Source: UMGS1387 sp045577475
GTDB taxonomy: Bacteria; Bacillota; Clostridia; Oscillospirales; CAG-382
Direction of reading: 5' to 3'
Assembly (NCBI GenBank): GCA_045577475.1
Contig: JAZNIM010000232.1
Coordinates: 1 to 13,576 of the forward strand
DNA: 13,576 bases
The first letter of the stretch is position 1; every line of letters begins with the position of its first letter. Positions 12,353 through 13,576 of the stretch are shown here, one piece after another. The notes below the pieces were generated by a model. That model made no database searches. It had not been told where the DNA came from and was given only the letters and a program-made list of their open reading frames with translations. A program made the translations under genes and the position numbers.

Positions 12353-13576
12353 TTATAATCTGTCAAACATCTTATCAAGCTTGTTTTTGGTAAACTCATA
12401 AATTACGGGACGTCCGTGGGGACAGTAGAGAACAGCATCGTTGTTGAATATTTCTTCCGCAATTTGCTTGTTGTCTATATCCGTATTTTTATCACCTGCT
12501 TTTATGGCAGCACGGCATGCCGCAGTAAATAAAGCTCTGTCAAATATTTCGCCCGCAGAACGTGAATTTCCTTCAGCAAGCTTGCCGGCAAGAAATGTGA
12601 ACACATCCTTTGTGTCACTTTGGGCAATAGGGGTGGGAACAGAACGGATTAGAAATGTGTTAACGCCGAATTCATCAAAGTCAAAACCTATTTTTTCAAA
12701 ATATGACTTATTTTCGCTTGTAGCTTCTGCCTCTTTTGCAGTCAATGTTATATTTAAAGGCTCAAGCAGGTATTGGGCATTGTTTTCATGACCGCTCTTT
12801 TTCAGCCGTTCATATATTATACGCTCATGCGCCGCATGCTTATCAATCAAATACAGACTTTGCTTAAACTGAACAACTATGTAAGTATCAAATGCCTCGC
12901 CGATGTATATTGGCTTTTGAAGCTGCTTTGCAGAAATAAATTCATCCTGAACCGCAGGCTTTACTGTAAAAGCAGGAGCTGCTGCTTCGCTCTTTGATTG
13001 TGGATCGGCTATTATTGTCTGTTCTTTTTTTATATCAGCAGAAACGTTATCAGCAATATCGGTAATTTTCAAATCAACTGATTTTTCAGAAGAAGCATTA
13101 ATGCTGATTTGCTCAGGCTCTTTCGGTTTTAACGGTTCAGAATATACATCACTTAGAAAGTCGAGTGTTTTCTGGGGCACAGGAGAACTTATACTGCTTT
13201 CTTTTACATTGTCTGTTTTAAAAGCCGGGTCTGTATTATCTACATTTGAAACGCTGTTGTGGGTAGCAGTTTTACTCTCAAAATTTTGTTGCTTAGGTGT
13301 GAAAATTTCTTCTTTTACAGCGGCAGCAGGGTTAATTTCAGCCTTTGGCAGCTCTGCGGTCTTGAAATTCACAGAATCCTCCTTGTTTACCTCGGGAAAT
13401 GTTGGAATTTCGTCCTTTTCCTCGGTAAACCCGCTGAAGGTTACGGCATTCGATAATGCATTCTTTACGGCAAAGTATATGGAATCGAACACTTTATGCT
13501 CATCCGAAAACTTAATTTCAAGCTTTGCGGGGTGAACATTTATATCAACAAGTCTTAAGTCAATGTCACAGAATAA
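12353..13576 (-). CDS. mutL: DNA mismatch repair protein MutL, C-terminal two-thirds
   Basis: The gene is cut by the right edge: the frame stays open to base 13576, so 407 residues are visible and the N-terminal GHKL ATPase is mostly missing. The visible start carries the end of the ATPase/transducer domain, VDINVHPAKLEIKF (~13480-13550), with the conserved VNVHP-x-K lysine. A linker of ~170 residues rich in Glu, Lys, Pro, Ser and Ala follows (about 13440-12930). The C-terminal dimerisation/endonuclease domain has DKHAAHERIIYE (12809-12844), the DQHA(X)2E(X)4E metal motif with Lys in place of Gln; QYLLEP, similar to the beta-clamp-binding site of B. subtilis MutL; ACRAAIKAGD; CPHGRP; and FDR at the end. 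MutL nicks the new strand in mismatch repair in organisms without MutH; the motif set shows this type. tgt follows 19 bases downstream. Confidence 0.95.
   Translation of the reverse strand, partial: LFCDIDLRLVDINVHPAKLEIKFSDEHKVFDSIYFAVKNALSNAVTFSGFTEEKDEIPTFPEVNKEDSVNFKTAELPKAEINPAAAVKEEIFTPKQQNFESKTATHNSVSNVDNTDPAFKTDNVKESSISSPVPQKTLDFLSDVYSEPLKPKEPEQISINASSEKSVDLKITDIADNVSADIKKEQTIIADPQSKSEAAAPAFTVKPAVQDEFISAKQLQKPIYIGEAFDTYIVVQFKQSLYLIDKHAAHERIIYERLKKSGHENNAQYLLEPLNITLTAKEAEATSENKSYFEKIGFDFDEFGVNTFLIRSVPTPIAQSDTKDVFTFLAGKLAEGNSRSAGEIFDRALFTAACRAAIKAGDKNTDIDNKQIAEEIFNNDAVLYCPHGRPVIYEFTKNKLDKMFDRL

Noticed and set aside
13101..13535. A 144-codon plus-strand open frame opposite mutL
   Set aside because: It lies antisense to the low-complexity MutL linker, where codon bias keeps the opposite strand open. 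The Ser/Phe/Leu-rich product has no family resemblance.

Overview
The window looks like chromosome from a low-GC, Gram-positive anaerobe of the class Clostridia, probably an Oscillospiraceae/Ruminococcaceae-type organism. The reasons are AT-rich DNA with sigma-A-type promoters, a DUF5711-type protein, surface proteins with a copper-amine-oxidase-like 'stalk' domain and with SLH repeats, a meso-diaminopimelate dehydrogenase, a signal-less parvulin, and a MutL with the endonuclease motif of bacteria that lack MutH. I see no mobile element, CRISPR array, tRNA or rRNA. The placement is inference from gene content, not from a marker gene.

Layout, left to right. (1) 2-688 (+) is the 3' end of a surface-type protein gene. 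It converges on a minus-strand operon and a hairpin at 697-726 separates them. (2) 3419-731 (-) is a tightly packed operon: a TrmN6-like tRNA m6A methyltransferase, a membrane-anchored DUF5711 beta-propeller-like protein, and YmdB phosphodiesterase. Both junctions are ATGA overlaps, and a clear promoter lies at 3475-3447. (3) 3603-6425 (+) encodes a large exported phosphodiester-glycosidase-type protein with an Ig-like domain and three SLH repeats; a small membrane protein of unknown function follows at 6469-6864. (4) 6948-10030 (+) is a second operon with a textbook promoter (6891-6919) and terminator (10037-10066). It encodes a CrtO-like acyltransferase, a UgtP/MGDG-synthase-type glycosyltransferase, a PAP2-type membrane phosphatase/transferase, and a cytoplasmic parvulin. 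(5) 10153-11139 (+) is ddh, with its own promoter and terminator. (6) 13576-11191 (-) is the 3' part of mutL followed by tgt, converging on ddh.

Most genes are housekeeping: tRNA modification (TrmN6, Tgt), mismatch repair (MutL), cell-wall lysine/DAP metabolism (Ddh) and signalling nucleotide or RNA-end turnover (YmdB). The most interesting block is 6948-9242. Three overlapping genes there could make, remodel and acylate a membrane glycolipid: PAP2 could supply a lipid acceptor, the GT28-type enzyme could glycosylate it, and the CrtO-like enzyme could acylate the sugar. No carotenoid genes are visible in the window. The second is the coupling of DUF5711 between an RNA methyltransferase and YmdB. 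The third is the surface glycosidase, whose catalytic domain and SLH region are both interrupted by highly charged inserts.

No gap between genes exceeds 300 bases. The largest (3420-3602) holds two divergent promoters and a small dyad.
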